NCBI GenBank assembly: GCA_019418605.1 | Contig: DYBN01000027.1 | Coordinates: 1-64,000 of the forward strand | From: Sutterella sp. | Lineage (GTDB): Bacteria > Pseudomonadota > Gammaproteobacteria > Burkholderiales > Burkholderiaceae_F | Direction of reading: 5' to 3' | Length of the DNA: 64,000 nucleotides | Shown here: one piece after another, positions 1 to 8,825 of the stretch | Position numbering within the stretch: the first letter of the stretch is position 1 | Layout of the letters: each line of letters starts with the position of its first letter | Made by a program: the position numbers and the translations under genes | The notes under the pieces: model-generated | The model's input: only the letters and a program-made list of their open reading frames with translations | The model's database searches: none | Told to the model about the DNA's origin: nothing

Positions 1-287
1 GGCTTGGGGGGCGGCGGCGCGGCGTGCCCGGGCGCGGGCCTTGCGCGTCCGGCAAGGTAGGTGCGGTACTCGGCCATCGAGTAGTAGCGGCCGTCGCAGT
101 ACCAGCGGTTGCCGTCCCAGCGGCCTTCGCGCCAGTGCTCGCGGATGTAGTTGCGCACGACGGCGTCGGTGACGCCGGCGAGGATGTCGGCCAAAAGCCG
201 GTCGTCGGCGGCAAGGACGGCCGGAGCGGAAAGTCCGGTGCCGGCAAGAGCGGCAGCGGCGATAAGAGCTTGACGGCGTGTGAGCAT
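1..287 (-). CDS. Tat-exported small protein, 3' end outside window
   Basis: The reading frame is open from an ATG at 287 to the left window edge, giving 95 residues of an incomplete protein. An AGGAAAA Shine-Dalgarno lies just upstream. The N-terminus MLTRRQALIAAAALAG is a twin-arginine-like signal, with a likely cleavage near AVLAADD (about residues 25-29). The mature part is rich in Trp, Tyr and Arg (REGRWDGNRWYCDGRYYS) and then turns into a Pro/Ala run at the edge. No family is recognised. It is divergent from the cytochrome/TorA pair and may share its upstream region. Confidence 0.75.
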   Translation of the reverse strand, partial: MLTRRQALIAAAALAGTGLSAPAVLAADDRLLADILAGVTDAVVRNYIREHWREGRWDGNRWYCDGRYYSMAEYRTYLAGRARPAPGHAAPPPPK

Positions 288-729
288 TGCGAGTTTTCCT
301 TCTGTGGCGTTGCGTGTTTGCGATTAAGACCAATGCGCACGGGCCCCGTGGAAGGGAGGCGGCGCGCTCGGTTTTGATCTAGAGGCAGTGTAGTGCCTTT
401 CTTTGCAAACTTGCGTCAAGAATGGTGAGCGATTTCAGGAAACCGGGGGGCGCTTGCAGAGGCCCGCGCCCCGTGAAAGCGCTTGAGGGGGCGGGTGTGA
501 AAGAAAATTGACGTAAAAACGAGCGTTTCGTTTGAGCCGTTTTGACGAAGGTCTTCCATAAAAGGGAGATGCGCCCTCATATGCTCATAAAAAGCGGATA
601 TTCCGTTCGTGAATTTCGCGGGTTAGTCCTCTTTTTTAGAGGCTGTGTTTTAGCGTGCCGTCGGTAAACTCGAGCAAATCGATAGGTTAAGAAAATTTTC
701 ATCGCCATCGCCATGAGGAGATTTTCATC
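288..729. other. Divergent intergenic region
   Basis: No gene is supported here. The stretch separates the leftward Tat protein from the rightward cytochrome gene and so should hold both promoters. TTGACG hexamers are present on both strands (for example 508-513 and 542-547) but no convincing -10 element at the right spacing. A direct repeat CTCATA-TG-CTCATA at 576-589 faintly recalls the tandem boxes bound by TorR, but it is too short to call an operator. Confidence 0.4.
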
Positions 730-1326
730 ATGAAGTTGTCGTTTGCCGCGGCCGCACTGGCCGCTTCGCTTGCCGCCGCGGCCTTTTCCACGGCGGTCTC
801 GGCCGCGCAGGTGCAGTACACCGCCGAGCCCGTGCAGATCAACCGCTCGGCCAAGGCCGACTATCTCGGAAAAGTAGCCGTTGCCTCGCCCGTGACGGTG
901 CTGCAAAAGCAAGGGGGCAAGGCAAAGGTGCGCGTCGAGGGGTGGACCCTTGCGGAGTACCCGAGCCAGATTTTCTCCGAGCCCGGCGTGCGCATCGAGT
1001 ACGCAAGCTTTGACGAGGAGAACGTCGTCAAGGTCAATCCCAAGGCCGGTGAAAAGACGGTGCAGGGCAACAAGTGGGTGCGCGCCAGCGCCGAGGGGTG
1101 GATTGACGCGGGCGCGCTCACGGGCGACCTCGACGGTCTGTGGAGCAAGGGCAGGGCGCGCCTTGGACAGGCCTGCGCGTCGTGCCACGCCGCGCCCGCG
1201 GCCGATCATTTCACGGCCAATCAGTGGGCGAGCCTTCTGCCTGAGCGCGGCGGCCGCACCGGACACACCCGTGCGGGCGTCAACGCGCTGATGTTCAAGT
1301 ACCTGCAGACGCACGCCAAGAAATAA
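730..1326 (+). CDS. Periplasmic monohaem cytochrome c, TorC C-terminal-domain-like
   Basis: The 198-residue protein starts with a Sec signal peptide (residues 1-25, cleavage after VSA) and carries one haem-binding site, CASCH, at residues 149-153. The middle segment with GWTLAEY and EGWIDAG looks like a small SH3-type beta domain. The C-terminus, with FTANQW after the haem site and KYLQTHAKK at the end, resembles the last domain of TorC/TorY cytochromes. Canonical TorC is about 390 residues and has a membrane tetrahaem NapC domain in front; that part is absent. The gene sits 80 bp before a TorA-type reductase, so it is most likely its direct electron donor. Start follows GAGGAG at 715-720. 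Confidence 0.85.
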   Translation: MKLSFAAAALAASLAAAAFSTAVSAAQVQYTAEPVQINRSAKADYLGKVAVASPVTVLQKQGGKAKVRVEGWTLAEYPSQIFSEPGVRIEYASFDEENVVKVNPKAGEKTVQGNKWVRASAEGWIDAGALTGDLDGLWSKGRARLGQACASCHAAPAADHFTANQWASLLPERGGRTGHTRAGVNALMFKYLQTHAKK

Positions 1327-1406
1327 AAATTAAGGCGTTTGCACGTACTCCTCACACACGAGTCAAATCGAACGAGTCAACCCAAATTTCAAGGAAAACA
1401 AGCAAC

Positions 1407-3962
1407 ATGCTCAATCGTCGCGATCTTTTCAAGGCCGCGGGCGCAGCTACCGCGGCTGCGGCCGTTCCCGCCGTGCAGGCTGCGCCCGCAAAGGCTGCCT
1501 CAAGCACGGGGGCCGTCACGTTCAAGGGCGGCGTCAAGGCCGGTCCCGTGCTGCGCGGGCAGGAAAAGCTGGATCTCACCAAGACCTTCAACCTGGGCCG
1601 CTCGGTGCTCGATGATGCCGAAGTGATGAACGCCTCGCACTGGGGCGTGTACAAGGCCCACGTCAAGGGCGGCAAAATCGAGCGCCTTGAGCCCGTCATG
1701 GAAGACAAGGCGCCCTCGCTGCAGCTGCAGGCGCTCGCGCAGCAGCCCTACAACGGCGCGCGCATCCGCTACCCGATGGTGCGCAAGAGCTATCTGCAAA
1801 AGGGCTACAAGGCGGGCGGCAAAAAGCGCGGCGCCGAACCCTTTGTGCGCGTCTCCTGGGATCAGGCGCTTGACATCGTCGCCTCGGAACTCAAGCGCGT
1901 GCGCGAGACCTACGGGCCCGAGTCGATCTACGGCGGCAGCTACGGCTGGATGAGCGCGGGCAACGTCGGCTCCGGCCGCAACCTGATGCAGCGCGTGCTC
2001 AACCTCAACGGCGGCTTCACGGGCCACTATGGCGACTATTCGACGGGTTGCGCGCAGGTGATCCTGCCCTACGTGATCGGCTCCAACGGCGTCTACGAGC
2101 AGCAAACGAGCTGGGAGCTCATCGGCGAGAAAACCGAGCTCATCGTGCTCTGGGGCGCCGATCCGACCGTCACCAACGACATCGACTGGTCGACCACGGT
2201 GCACGAAAACGCCGAGGGTCTGCGGCTTGTCAAGCAAAAGGGCATTCCGGTCATCGCCATCAATCCTCTAAAGCCTGATACGGCCGAGTTTTTTGGCGAG
2301 AAGTGCGAGTGGGTGGCGCCGCGCCCGGGCACCGACGTGGCGATGATGCTCGGCATGGCCTACGAGCTTGAAGCCTCGGGCAAGATCGACCGCGAGTTCA
2401 TCCGCAAGTACACCGTGGGCTACGACAAGTTCCTGCCCTATCTGCTCGGCAAAAACGACGGCACGCCCAAGACCCCCGAATGGGCCGAGAAAATCTGCGG
2501 CGTGCCCGCTTCCAGGATCGTTGAGATCGCGCATCTCATGCGCGAGCGCCGCTCGATGATCATGGCCGGCTGGGGCATGCAGAGAGCGCAGCACGGCGAG
2601 CAGGTGCACTGGATGCTGGTGGTGCTTGCGGCCATGTGCGGCCACATCGGCCAGCCCGGCGGCGGGTTTGGTTTTTCGTACCACTACTCAAACGGCGGCG
2701 CGGCGACTTCCGAGGCGCCCGTGCTGCCGGGCATCTCCGCCAACCCCCAGGGCGGCGGCTCGGGACTTGCCTGGGAGGGCGCGTCGCTTGCCACGATTCC
2801 GCTGGCGCGCTTTACCGAGTGCTTCCTCAATCCTGGCAAGACGATCGACTACAACGGCAAGAAGATCACGTACCCGGACATCAAGCTCGTCTTCTGGTCG
2901 GGCGGCAATCCCTTTGCGCAGCAGGAAGACACCAACGGCCTGATCAAGGCCTGGAGAAAGCCCGAGACCACGATCGTCACCGACATCATGTGGACGGCTT
3001 CGGCGCGCTTTGCCGACATTGTGCTGCCGGCCTGCACCTCGCTTGAGCGCGTGGACATCACCGCCATCGGCAGCTACTCGAATCTGGGCTACGTGGCCAT
3101 GCAGCAGGCGATTGCCCCGCAGTACGAGTCGCACTCGGACTTCTGGATCTATCGCGAGCTCTCCAAGAAGATGGGCTTTGAAAAAGAGTTCACCGAAGGG
3201 CTCGATGAAATGGGCTGGGTGCGCAAGTTCTACGAGCAGGCAAAGACCGAGGCGGGCTACAAGGGCCTTGAGATGCCCTCCTTTGAGGAGTTCTGGAAGC
3301 GCGGCTACGTGCTCTTCCCCGTGACGGAGGACTCGCGCCGCTACAACTACTTCGGAGACTTCCGCCGCAATCCGATCATCAACCCGCTCGGCACCGAGTC
3401 GGGCAAGATCGAGATCTACAGCGAAAAGATCGCCTCCTACCACTACGACGACTGCCCGGCGCATCCGACCTGGATGGAGCCCGACGAGTGGATCGGCGCG
3501 GACATGGCCAAGGACTATCCGTATGCGCTCTTAACGAGCAAGAGCCGCTATCGCCTGCACTCGCAGTTGGACAGCACGGCCTCCAACACCTTCGGCAACG
3601 TTGAAGACCGCGAGCCCGTGTGGATTCATCCGCAGACGGCGCAAAAGCTGGGATTAAAGAGCGGCGACATCGCCCAGGTCGAAAGCCGCCGCGGCAAGGT
3701 GCTCGCGGGCGTCATCGTCACCGACCGCATCCGGCCCGACACCGTGGTGATTCATCACGGCGCCTGGTACTGCCCCGAGGATCCGGGCGACGTGGATTCG
3801 CTTGACCTGCACGGCTGCGACAACGTGCTCACGATCGACATCCCGTCGTCGAAACTGTCCTGCGGCAACGTGGCCAACTCCACGCAGGTGCGCATCAAGG
3901 AGTACGAAGGAGACGCGGGCGAAATCTACGTGCACCGGCAGCCTGAGACGACCACGATCTAG
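1407..3962 (+). CDS. torA: Periplasmic molybdopterin oxidoreductase, TorA/DorA family (S- or N-oxide reductase)
   Basis: This 851-residue enzyme has a twin-arginine signal (MLNRRDLFKAAG) and belongs to the bis-molybdopterin DMSO reductase superfamily. The segment GGSYGWMSAG followed by GHYGDYSTG matches TorA, DorA and BisC, where the Ser of DYSTG (residue 212 here) ligates molybdenum. There is no N-terminal cysteine cluster for an Fe-S centre, again as in TorA. The C-terminus has the family's CGNVAN motif. The likely reaction is reduction of trimethylamine N-oxide, DMSO, methionine sulfoxide or a related oxide in the periplasm, using electrons from the preceding cytochrome. Substrate is not decided by sequence. 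No TorD-type chaperone gene is nearby. Confidence 0.88.
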   Translation: MLNRRDLFKAAGAATAAAAVPAVQAAPAKAASSTGAVTFKGGVKAGPVLRGQEKLDLTKTFNLGRSVLDDAEVMNASHWGVYKAHVKGGKIERLEPVMEDKAPSLQLQALAQQPYNGARIRYPMVRKSYLQKGYKAGGKKRGAEPFVRVSWDQALDIVASELKRVRETYGPESIYGGSYGWMSAGNVGSGRNLMQRVLNLNGGFTGHYGDYSTGCAQVILPYVIGSNGVYEQQTSWELIGEKTELIVLWGADPTVTNDIDWSTTVHENAEGLRLVKQKGIPVIAINPLKPDTAEFFGEKCEWVAPRPGTDVAMMLGMAYELEASGKIDREFIRKYTVGYDKFLPYLLGKNDGTPKTPEWAEKICGVPASRIVEIAHLMRERRSMIMAGWGMQRAQHGEQVHWMLVVLAAMCGHIGQPGGGFGFSYHYSNGGAATSEAPVLPGISANPQGGGSGLAWEGASLATIPLARFTECFLNPGKTIDYNGKKITYPDIKLVFWSGGNPFAQQEDTNGLIKAWRKPETTIVTDIMWTASARFADIVLPACTSLERVDITAIGSYSNLGYVAMQQAIAPQYESHSDFWIYRELSKKMGFEKEFTEGLDEMGWVRKFYEQAKTEAGYKGLEMPSFEEFWKRGYVLFPVTEDSRRYNYFGDFRRNPIINPLGTESGKIEIYSEKIASYHYDDCPAHPTWMEPDEWIGADMAKDYPYALLTSKSRYRLHSQLDSTASNTFGNVEDREPVWIHPQTAQKLGLKSGDIAQVESRRGKVLAGVIVTDRIRPDTVVIHHGAWYCPEDPGDVDSLDLHGCDNVLTIDIPSSKLSCGNVANSTQVRIKEYEGDAGEIYVHRQPETTTI

Positions 3963-4097
3963 CTGCCAAGGGGCGCCTTGGCCCCGCCTTAAGCGGGCTT
4001 TCTGAGCGGGCCTTCCTCCCTTGGGAGGCCCGCACAAAGGTCAAGGAGCCCTCGCGCGCTGGGACACCCGTCCCTTTTCAAGCCGCGAAAAAACAAA

Positions 4098-4135
4098 AAC
4101 GCCTGCCCGAAGCTTCCGCCCGGGCGGGCGTTTTT
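4098..4135. terminator. Bidirectional intrinsic terminator between torA and the flavodoxin gene
   Basis: A stem of AACGCCTGCCCG with CGGGCGGGCGTT (one mismatch) is followed by TTTTT and preceded by AAAACAAAAA. It can end transcription from both converging genes. Confidence 0.85.
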
Positions 4136-4164
4136 AGTCATTGCAAAGGCGCAGACTGAAAGAA

Positions 4165-4197
4165 GGCTGGAAAGGGGCTGGAAAGGGGCGGGAAAGG
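4165..4197. repeat. Three tandem 11-bp units
   Basis: The unit GGCTGGAAAGG occurs twice exactly and a third time with one change (GGCGGGAAAGG), head to tail, between the terminator and the 3' end of the flavodoxin gene. No function is evident. Confidence 0.8.
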
Positions 4198-4260
4198 GGG
4201 AGCGCGTGCAGGGAGCGTGCAAGGAGGAGCATAAAGGCGATCCCGGCCCGCGCAAAAGCT

Positions 4261-4869
4261 TTATTTTGTCGGCACGCCGTTGGCTTCAAGCCACTTTCGC
4301 ACGTCGGCGTCGTCCTTGGAAACGCCCCCGTAGACCGTCAGGTGGGTGCCGAGCCTAGCCTTCGAATTGGCAAGCAGCGCCTCGAAGTCTTCGCGCGTGT
4401 GCATGATGCCGCCGCCTCCGTGCGTGTTGCAGGTGAGAACGCGCTTTCCCGCGAAGTTCTGGGTTTTGATCCAGCTCTGCAGCGGCATCGCCACATGGTG
4501 CCACCAAGTCGGCGTGCCAAGGCAGACGATGTCGTACTTTGATAGATCAATCTCGGGCGGCACGATGGGGCGCACGATGCCCTCTTCGAGCTCGCGCTTG
4601 ACCACTTCGGTCGTCGGCCGGTATTGCTCGGGATAGGGCTCGACCGTGCGCACGGCAAAGATGTCGCACCCGGTCATGGCCTGTGCGGCTAAAGCCACGC
4701 TTTCCGTGTGGCCCGTCTTTGAAAAGTAGACGAAGGCAATGCGCGCAGGGCGTTTGCCGGCTGCGGACGTTGACGCGCTCGAGGCGCTCGTCGTTGAAGC
4801 GCTGGCGAGCTTTACGGTTGAGCCTGCCGCAAGAGCCGTGAGCCAGCTCAAAAAGAGTCGTTTTTGCAT
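4261..4869 (-). CDS. Exported flavodoxin-like protein
   Basis: The 202-residue protein begins at an ATG preceded by GAGGAG. Residues 1-24 (MQKRLFLSWLTALAAG onward) form a signal peptide; the KRLFL stretch resembles a Tat signal with Lys in place of the first Arg. A Ser/Ala/Thr linker follows and then a flavodoxin domain: YFSKTGHTE is the phosphate-binding loop for FMN, LGTPTWWHH the loop near the isoalloxazine ring and NTHGGGG the third flavin loop. Flavodoxins normally work in the cytoplasm, so the export signal is notable. The gene is last in the AraC-linked cluster and probably serves as an electron carrier or FMN-dependent reductase for it. Confidence 0.85.
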   Translation of the reverse strand: MQKRLFLSWLTALAAGSTVKLASASTTSASSASTSAAGKRPARIAFVYFSKTGHTESVALAAQAMTGCDIFAVRTVEPYPEQYRPTTEVVKRELEEGIVRPIVPPEIDLSKYDIVCLGTPTWWHHVAMPLQSWIKTQNFAGKRVLTCNTHGGGGIMHTREDFEALLANSKARLGTHLTVYGGVSKDDADVRKWLEANGVPTK

Positions 4870-4989
4870 GCGGGTACTCCTCTGGCAAGAGAAAATCACA
4901 AAGAAAGGCCTTGGCAAAGAGAGGGCGCTGAAAAAAGGGCGCGCGCGGGCCCTTGAGGCAGGAGCCTTAAGGCCGCGGCCCGTGTTTTC

Positions 4990-5577
4990 TTATTTCGGGG
5001 CGCCCTTCATCGCGCGCTCAGCTCCGGCGCGGTAGGCCTTTTCGTCAACCGCTTCCTTCCAGACGACGGGATTTGCGGGATCGCGTTCGGAAACCGCCAG
5101 ATGCACCATGGCGCTTCCAGGCGCCGCGCCGTGCCAGTGCGTGACGCCGGGCGGGCAGAGCACGACGTCGCCGGCGCGCACCACCGCGACGGGGGCGGGT
5201 TTGCCGTTGGCCTCAAGCGCCTGCGTAAGCCCCGTGCCGGAGACGACCACAAGGGTCTGCCCGAGCGGGTGCATGTGCCAGTATGTGCGCGCTCCCGGAG
5301 CAAAGTGCACGTAGGCGCCGTAGCTTCTTGCGGGTGCAGGCTGCGAGAAGGCGGCCTTGGTGAGCACCTTGCCCGAGAAGTTCTTCGGGTTGGCCGCGCT
5401 CCAGCTCGCGTCGGGCTCAACCGCCGCTTGATTGGAGGCGGCGTTGAGCACGCGCGAGACCGTCTGTCCGCCGAGCGCGGGGGAGTCTTGCGCGGCCAAA
5501 GCGCCCCCTGCGGCAAGCAGCAGGGCGCAGGCCGCGGCGGGCGGCAGCGCAAGCCTTGAGAAAGCGGATGTCTTCAT
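4990..5577 (-). CDS. Exported cupin-domain protein
   Basis: A signal peptide at residues 1-28 is followed by a single cupin domain. The first metal-binding motif is seen in TYWHMHPLGQTLVVVSGTG and the second in CPPGVTHWHG, giving the usual His ligands. This small cupin type is commonly found beside carboxymuconolactone decarboxylase-like genes. The ATG at 5577 lacks a clear Shine-Dalgarno; a TTG four codons upstream is an alternative. The reaction is unknown, with dioxygenase-, isomerase- and decarboxylase-type chemistry all possible for the fold. It lies 35 bp after the alpha/beta hydrolase gene in the same direction. Confidence 0.8.
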   Translation of the reverse strand: MKTSAFSRLALPPAAACALLLAAGGALAAQDSPALGGQTVSRVLNAASNQAAVEPDASWSAANPKNFSGKVLTKAAFSQPAPARSYGAYVHFAPGARTYWHMHPLGQTLVVVSGTGLTQALEANGKPAPVAVVRAGDVVLCPPGVTHWHGAAPGSAMVHLAVSERDPANPVVWKEAVDEKAYRAGAERAMKGAPK

Positions 5578-5612
5578 AAGTTCGAACAATCAAAAGCTAT
5601 CGAGAGGAAGAC

Positions 5613-6671
5613 CTAAAGCGTGCGGCCAAAGAACGTCTTGAGCTCTCCTACGGCGGCATCGACGTACTGCGGCACGTAGTAAGTCTGAATGTGTGTTGCG
5701 CCGGGGATCTTAAAGAGCGTCTTGTCCTTGGTGCCGGTTGCCGCCTTGAAGGCCTCTTCGGTCATGTAAAGGGAGTCGGCCTTTTCGCCCGCCATCATCA
5801 GAAGCGGCATGTCGATGAGCTCGATCTGATTGAGCGCGTCCCAAGTCATCAGGTCCATGAGGCTCGAGGTGGTGTAGGCAAAGGTCGAATTGGGATGGCG
5901 GTGCGTGCGCCCGTAGTAGATCATGCCTTCGCGATAGAGATCCGTCGGAATCTTTGCGATTGCCTCGTCGGTGAGCGCATCAAAGTCGATGTTGCCCGTG
6001 AGGGCGATTTCGCCCGTCGTGACTTCCTTTTGGCGCGCGTCGGCGGCTTCCTTTTGCCTCTGGGCGATTGTGTCGAGCGCCGAATTCATGTAGCCGTTGC
6101 GGCGCACCTCGCCGGTATTGAACATCGAGAGCGTGGCGACGGCCTTCAAGCGCTTGTCGGACTTCGCGGCGTTGAGCGTGTAGCCTCCGCCGCCGCAGAT
6201 GCCAAGCGCGCCAAGCCGCGAGGCGTCAACGCCAGGGTAGGTTGAAATGAAGTCGATCATGCCGTGAATGTCCTCGGTGCGGAAGGCCGGACGGTCGGTG
6301 TGCCGCGGCATGCCCTCGCTTGCGCCCTGGTAGGCCGCGTCGGCAGCGATCGTCACGTACCCGAGCTCGGCAAGGCGCTGCGCAAAGAGCCCCGCCACCT
6401 GCTCCTTGACGCCGCCGTTGGGGTGGGCGACGACGACGGCCGGGTAGTGCTTTTTCTCGTCGAAGTTTGCAGGCGTGTAGACGTTGCCCGCGATCGTCAG
6501 TCCGTTGAGCTTGTAGTGCACGGGATGAATATTGACCTTGCCCGGGACGTTTTCAACAATGGCGCTCCGGTAAACAAGCCCCCAGGGGTTGGGAGCGGGA
6601 ACATCGTCAGCAGCGCACGCGGCGGCGGCAGCGCCGGCGCAGGCAGCGGCGGCAAGAACTTTCTTGATCAT
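5613..6671 (-). CDS. Exported alpha/beta hydrolase, dienelactone-hydrolase-like
   Basis: The 352-residue protein has a signal peptide (residues 1-20) and an alpha/beta hydrolase fold. The oxyanion region is VAHPNGGVKEQ, the nucleophile elbow is GICGGGG with Cys in the place of Ser, and a candidate catalytic His is in GATHIQTYY near the end. A Cys elbow is typical of dienelactone hydrolases. A related but signal-less protein is encoded at 35835-36779. In this cluster it may open a lactone or cleave an ester or C-C bond on a substrate processed outside the cytoplasm. Substrate unknown. Confidence 0.8.
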   Translation of the reverse strand: MIKKVLAAAACAGAAAAACAADDVPAPNPWGLVYRSAIVENVPGKVNIHPVHYKLNGLTIAGNVYTPANFDEKKHYPAVVVAHPNGGVKEQVAGLFAQRLAELGYVTIAADAAYQGASEGMPRHTDRPAFRTEDIHGMIDFISTYPGVDASRLGALGICGGGGYTLNAAKSDKRLKAVATLSMFNTGEVRRNGYMNSALDTIAQRQKEAADARQKEVTTGEIALTGNIDFDALTDEAIAKIPTDLYREGMIYYGRTHRHPNSTFAYTTSSLMDLMTWDALNQIELIDMPLLMMAGEKADSLYMTEEAFKAATGTKDKTLFKIPGATHIQTYYVPQYVDAAVGELKTFFGRTL

Positions 6672-6745
6672 GGCTTATAAGTTTGACAAATAAAATAGTT
6701 GGTGAATTCCGGCGGGCGGATTTGCGCCGGCCCCAGCCGGAAGCG

Positions 6746-7453
6746 TTAGTTTCTCGACTTCAGGACGGTCTTGAGCGTTTCATCGGCAAGATCGCCCGCA
6801 TCCTTTCCAAGGCGCTCGCGGATGATTGAGGCAAACTGCCGCAGCTCGTCGGGCGTGATGCCCACGTTGAGGCAGACATTGAGGTGCGAGCGCAGCTGCG
6901 CGGGGGCGGGAAGCGCCGCCAGAGCCGCCACCGTGGCGATCTCTCTTTCGCGCCATGTGAGCAGGTCGTTGGCGAAGATGTCGCCAAAGAGATGCTCCTT
7001 GAGGTAGGTGTCGATGGCGGGCGACAGGTCGTAGACGGGGCCCGCTACGGGGCGCCCCACAAGCGCGGTCTGCGTCTTTGTGCCAAGCTCGCGAATCGAG
7101 GCGCCCTCGGGCAGCGGCGTGGGCTCGCGGCCGTGGGGGTCGTTGATGCCCTGCGCCTTGCGCGCGTCGAGCACCTTGACGAAGACGCCCAGAGCGGTGA
7201 GGCTGCGCGGAAAGCCCGTGTAGGCGTACATCTGCTCGAGCACGGAGCGGATTTCCGTGACGGTCAGGCCTTTTTGAAGGCTTTCTTCAAGCGCGCCCCG
7301 AAGGCGGGCTTCGTCGCCGCGGGCGGTGAGCGCGGCAATCGGAACGATGCTCTTTTCCTTGTCCGTTAAAGCGGCCTGGGCGCCGGAAGAGGCGCCTGCC
7401 GCGAGCGCGGCGGCGGCAAGCAGCGTGCAAAGTGATGATTTCAGATGCGGCAT
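6746..7453 (-). CDS. Exported carboxymuconolactone decarboxylase-family protein (double domain)
   Basis: The start ATG at 7453 is preceded by AGGAGAGC. After a signal peptide (MPHLKSSLCTLLAAAALAAG, cleavage near AQA) come two CMD-like helical repeats: one around SVLEQMYAYTGFPRSL and one around RSHLNVCLNVGITPDEL. The CxxC/His redox site of the AhpD subgroup is absent, so a peroxidase role is unlikely. CMD-like proteins are often encoded with cupins and AraC regulators. This is the first structural gene after the regulator and may be the first gene of a transcript ending at the flavodoxin. Confidence 0.82.
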   Translation of the reverse strand: MPHLKSSLCTLLAAAALAAGASSGAQAALTDKEKSIVPIAALTARGDEARLRGALEESLQKGLTVTEIRSVLEQMYAYTGFPRSLTALGVFVKVLDARKAQGINDPHGREPTPLPEGASIRELGTKTQTALVGRPVAGPVYDLSPAIDTYLKEHLFGDIFANDLLTWREREIATVAALAALPAPAQLRSHLNVCLNVGITPDELRQFASIIRERLGKDAGDLADETLKTVLKSRN

Positions 7454-7766
7454 GAAGCTCTCCTGCATGCGTCGGTCGGCGACGCCTTAAGCGGCTGAAA
7501 TGAACCGCCGGGCGCGCGCCCTTGAATGGATGAGGAAAGCCTAAAGCCGGGAGCCGCGCCGTTTTTGCGGCTTCGGCCCTGAGTTTTTGCCTAAATCTGT
7601 CGCATCGGGAAAAGCGGCTGCAGGCGGCCCTTTCCTGCATGGAAAGTGCAAATGCGCAGGCAGGAAAACGAAGTTTGTTTTGTCAAACTACAGGGGCAAG
7701 AGCGTTGAAACAAACGCCTTCAAAGCGCTCCTTGAGGCGGCGCAGAAAGCGCGCGCCTTTGGCCCG
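7454..7766 (-). promoter_or_regulatory. Control region of the AraC-linked exported-enzyme cluster
   Basis: No gene is supported here. An inverted repeat AGTTTG-6 bp-CAAACT at 7672-7689 overlaps a leftward TTGACA (7686-7681) that has no good -10 at 17 bp (CTGCCT). A good -35 with a poor -10 next to an inverted repeat is what an activator-dependent promoter would look like. The AraC-type protein encoded upstream is the obvious candidate to bind it. Confidence 0.4.
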
Positions 7767-8726
7767 CTAGGCGCTTAGCTTGTCGTAGAGCGCGCTGCGG
7801 CGGCTTTTGGACGCCTTGCCCGGCGGCTCGCCAAAGAGCCGCTTGTACTCGCGGTTAAATTGCTGCGGACTCTGGTAGCCCACGGCGTAGGCCGCGGAAT
7901 TGACGTCGCCGTCGCCGCGCAGCAAAAACTGCTGTGCTTCATACAGGCGCAGCCGCTTTTGGTACTGCAGGGGCGAGAGCGAGGTGAGCGCCTTGAAGTG
8001 CCTATGAAAGGTGGTGGGAGCCATCCCCGCGGTCGAGGCGAGCTTGTCGATGTCAAGCGTCTCCCGGAAGTTTTCCCGCAGCCACCTGATCGAGCGCCGG
8101 ATGCGCTGGCCGACCGTGCCCGGCGCGTAGAGCGCGCGAAGCGACTCGCCGCCGCCCGTCATCAGCGCGAGACAGTGGATGTCGCGCACGACGATGGGCG
8201 AGCGCAGCGCGCACTCGCCCGGGCGCTCAAGAAGCGAGAGCAGCCGCGCGAAGTCTTCCATCAGCTCAAGGGGAGAGGGCTCGACGTGAAACACTTCGGA
8301 GGGCTCGGGGAGGTCAACGGTGTCCTGCGCCAGTAGCTCGGCCAAAAGCGAGGGATTAAGCCGCAGCGAGAGCGACACGAAGGGGCGCGAGGGCCGCACG
8401 TCGACGAGCTCATAGGCCGTGGGCATGTCCACCGAGGTGACGATGACAGACCCCGTGCCGTAGTCGTAGGACTTCTCGCCGATTAAAAGATGCTTGCGTC
8501 CTTGCAGAATGAGCCCCACCGAGAGTACGTAGAAGCAGTTGGTGACCTGCCGGGGCTGCTCGACGTAAGAGAGGTGCAGGCCTTCAATTTCTTCTTCGAC
8601 GTTGCGCCCGGACTGCACGAGACGGCGCACGCGCTCGATCATCTCAAGCCGAAGGGTTTCAATGCGGGCGGCTTCGGGCGACGCATCTGCGGCGGCCGCA
8701 GGCGTCAATTCGATGTCTGCTGTCAC
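7767..8726 (-). CDS. AraC-family transcriptional regulator
   Basis: The 319-residue protein starts at a GTG preceded by GAGGGAG. Residues about 40-190 match the AraC-type N-terminal ligand-binding domain (IEGLHLSYVEQPRQVTNCFY, VSVDMPTAYELV-like pattern), and residues about 210-310 hold two helix-turn-helix motifs (IDKLASTAGMAPTTFHRHFK and VNSAAYAVGYQSPQQFNREY). This subgroup frequently sits beside genes for redox enzymes that detoxify or metabolise small aldehydes and esters. It lies upstream of and codirectional with the four exported proteins and is probably their activator. Confidence 0.9.
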   Translation of the reverse strand: MTADIELTPAAAADASPEAARIETLRLEMIERVRRLVQSGRNVEEEIEGLHLSYVEQPRQVTNCFYVLSVGLILQGRKHLLIGEKSYDYGTGSVIVTSVDMPTAYELVDVRPSRPFVSLSLRLNPSLLAELLAQDTVDLPEPSEVFHVEPSPLELMEDFARLLSLLERPGECALRSPIVVRDIHCLALMTGGGESLRALYAPGTVGQRIRRSIRWLRENFRETLDIDKLASTAGMAPTTFHRHFKALTSLSPLQYQKRLRLYEAQQFLLRGDGDVNSAAYAVGYQSPQQFNREYKRLFGEPPGKASKSRRSALYDKLSA

Positions 8727-8825
8727 GGTAGGGCTCCCTCAAAAAAAGAAAAACACGCAAAGGACGTTTGTCTTTGTGCGGGACGTGCGGGGCGCTCTCC
8801 GTGCAGGACCGCCCCGGTCAAAAGT

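Noticed and set aside
576..589. CTCATA direct repeat as TorR boxes
   Set aside because: Only six bases per unit and no torR/torS genes nearby; too weak to name.
4165..4197. GGCTGGAAAGG repeats as a CRISPR or regulatory array
   Set aside because: Only three short contiguous units with no spacers, lying at the 3' end of a gene.
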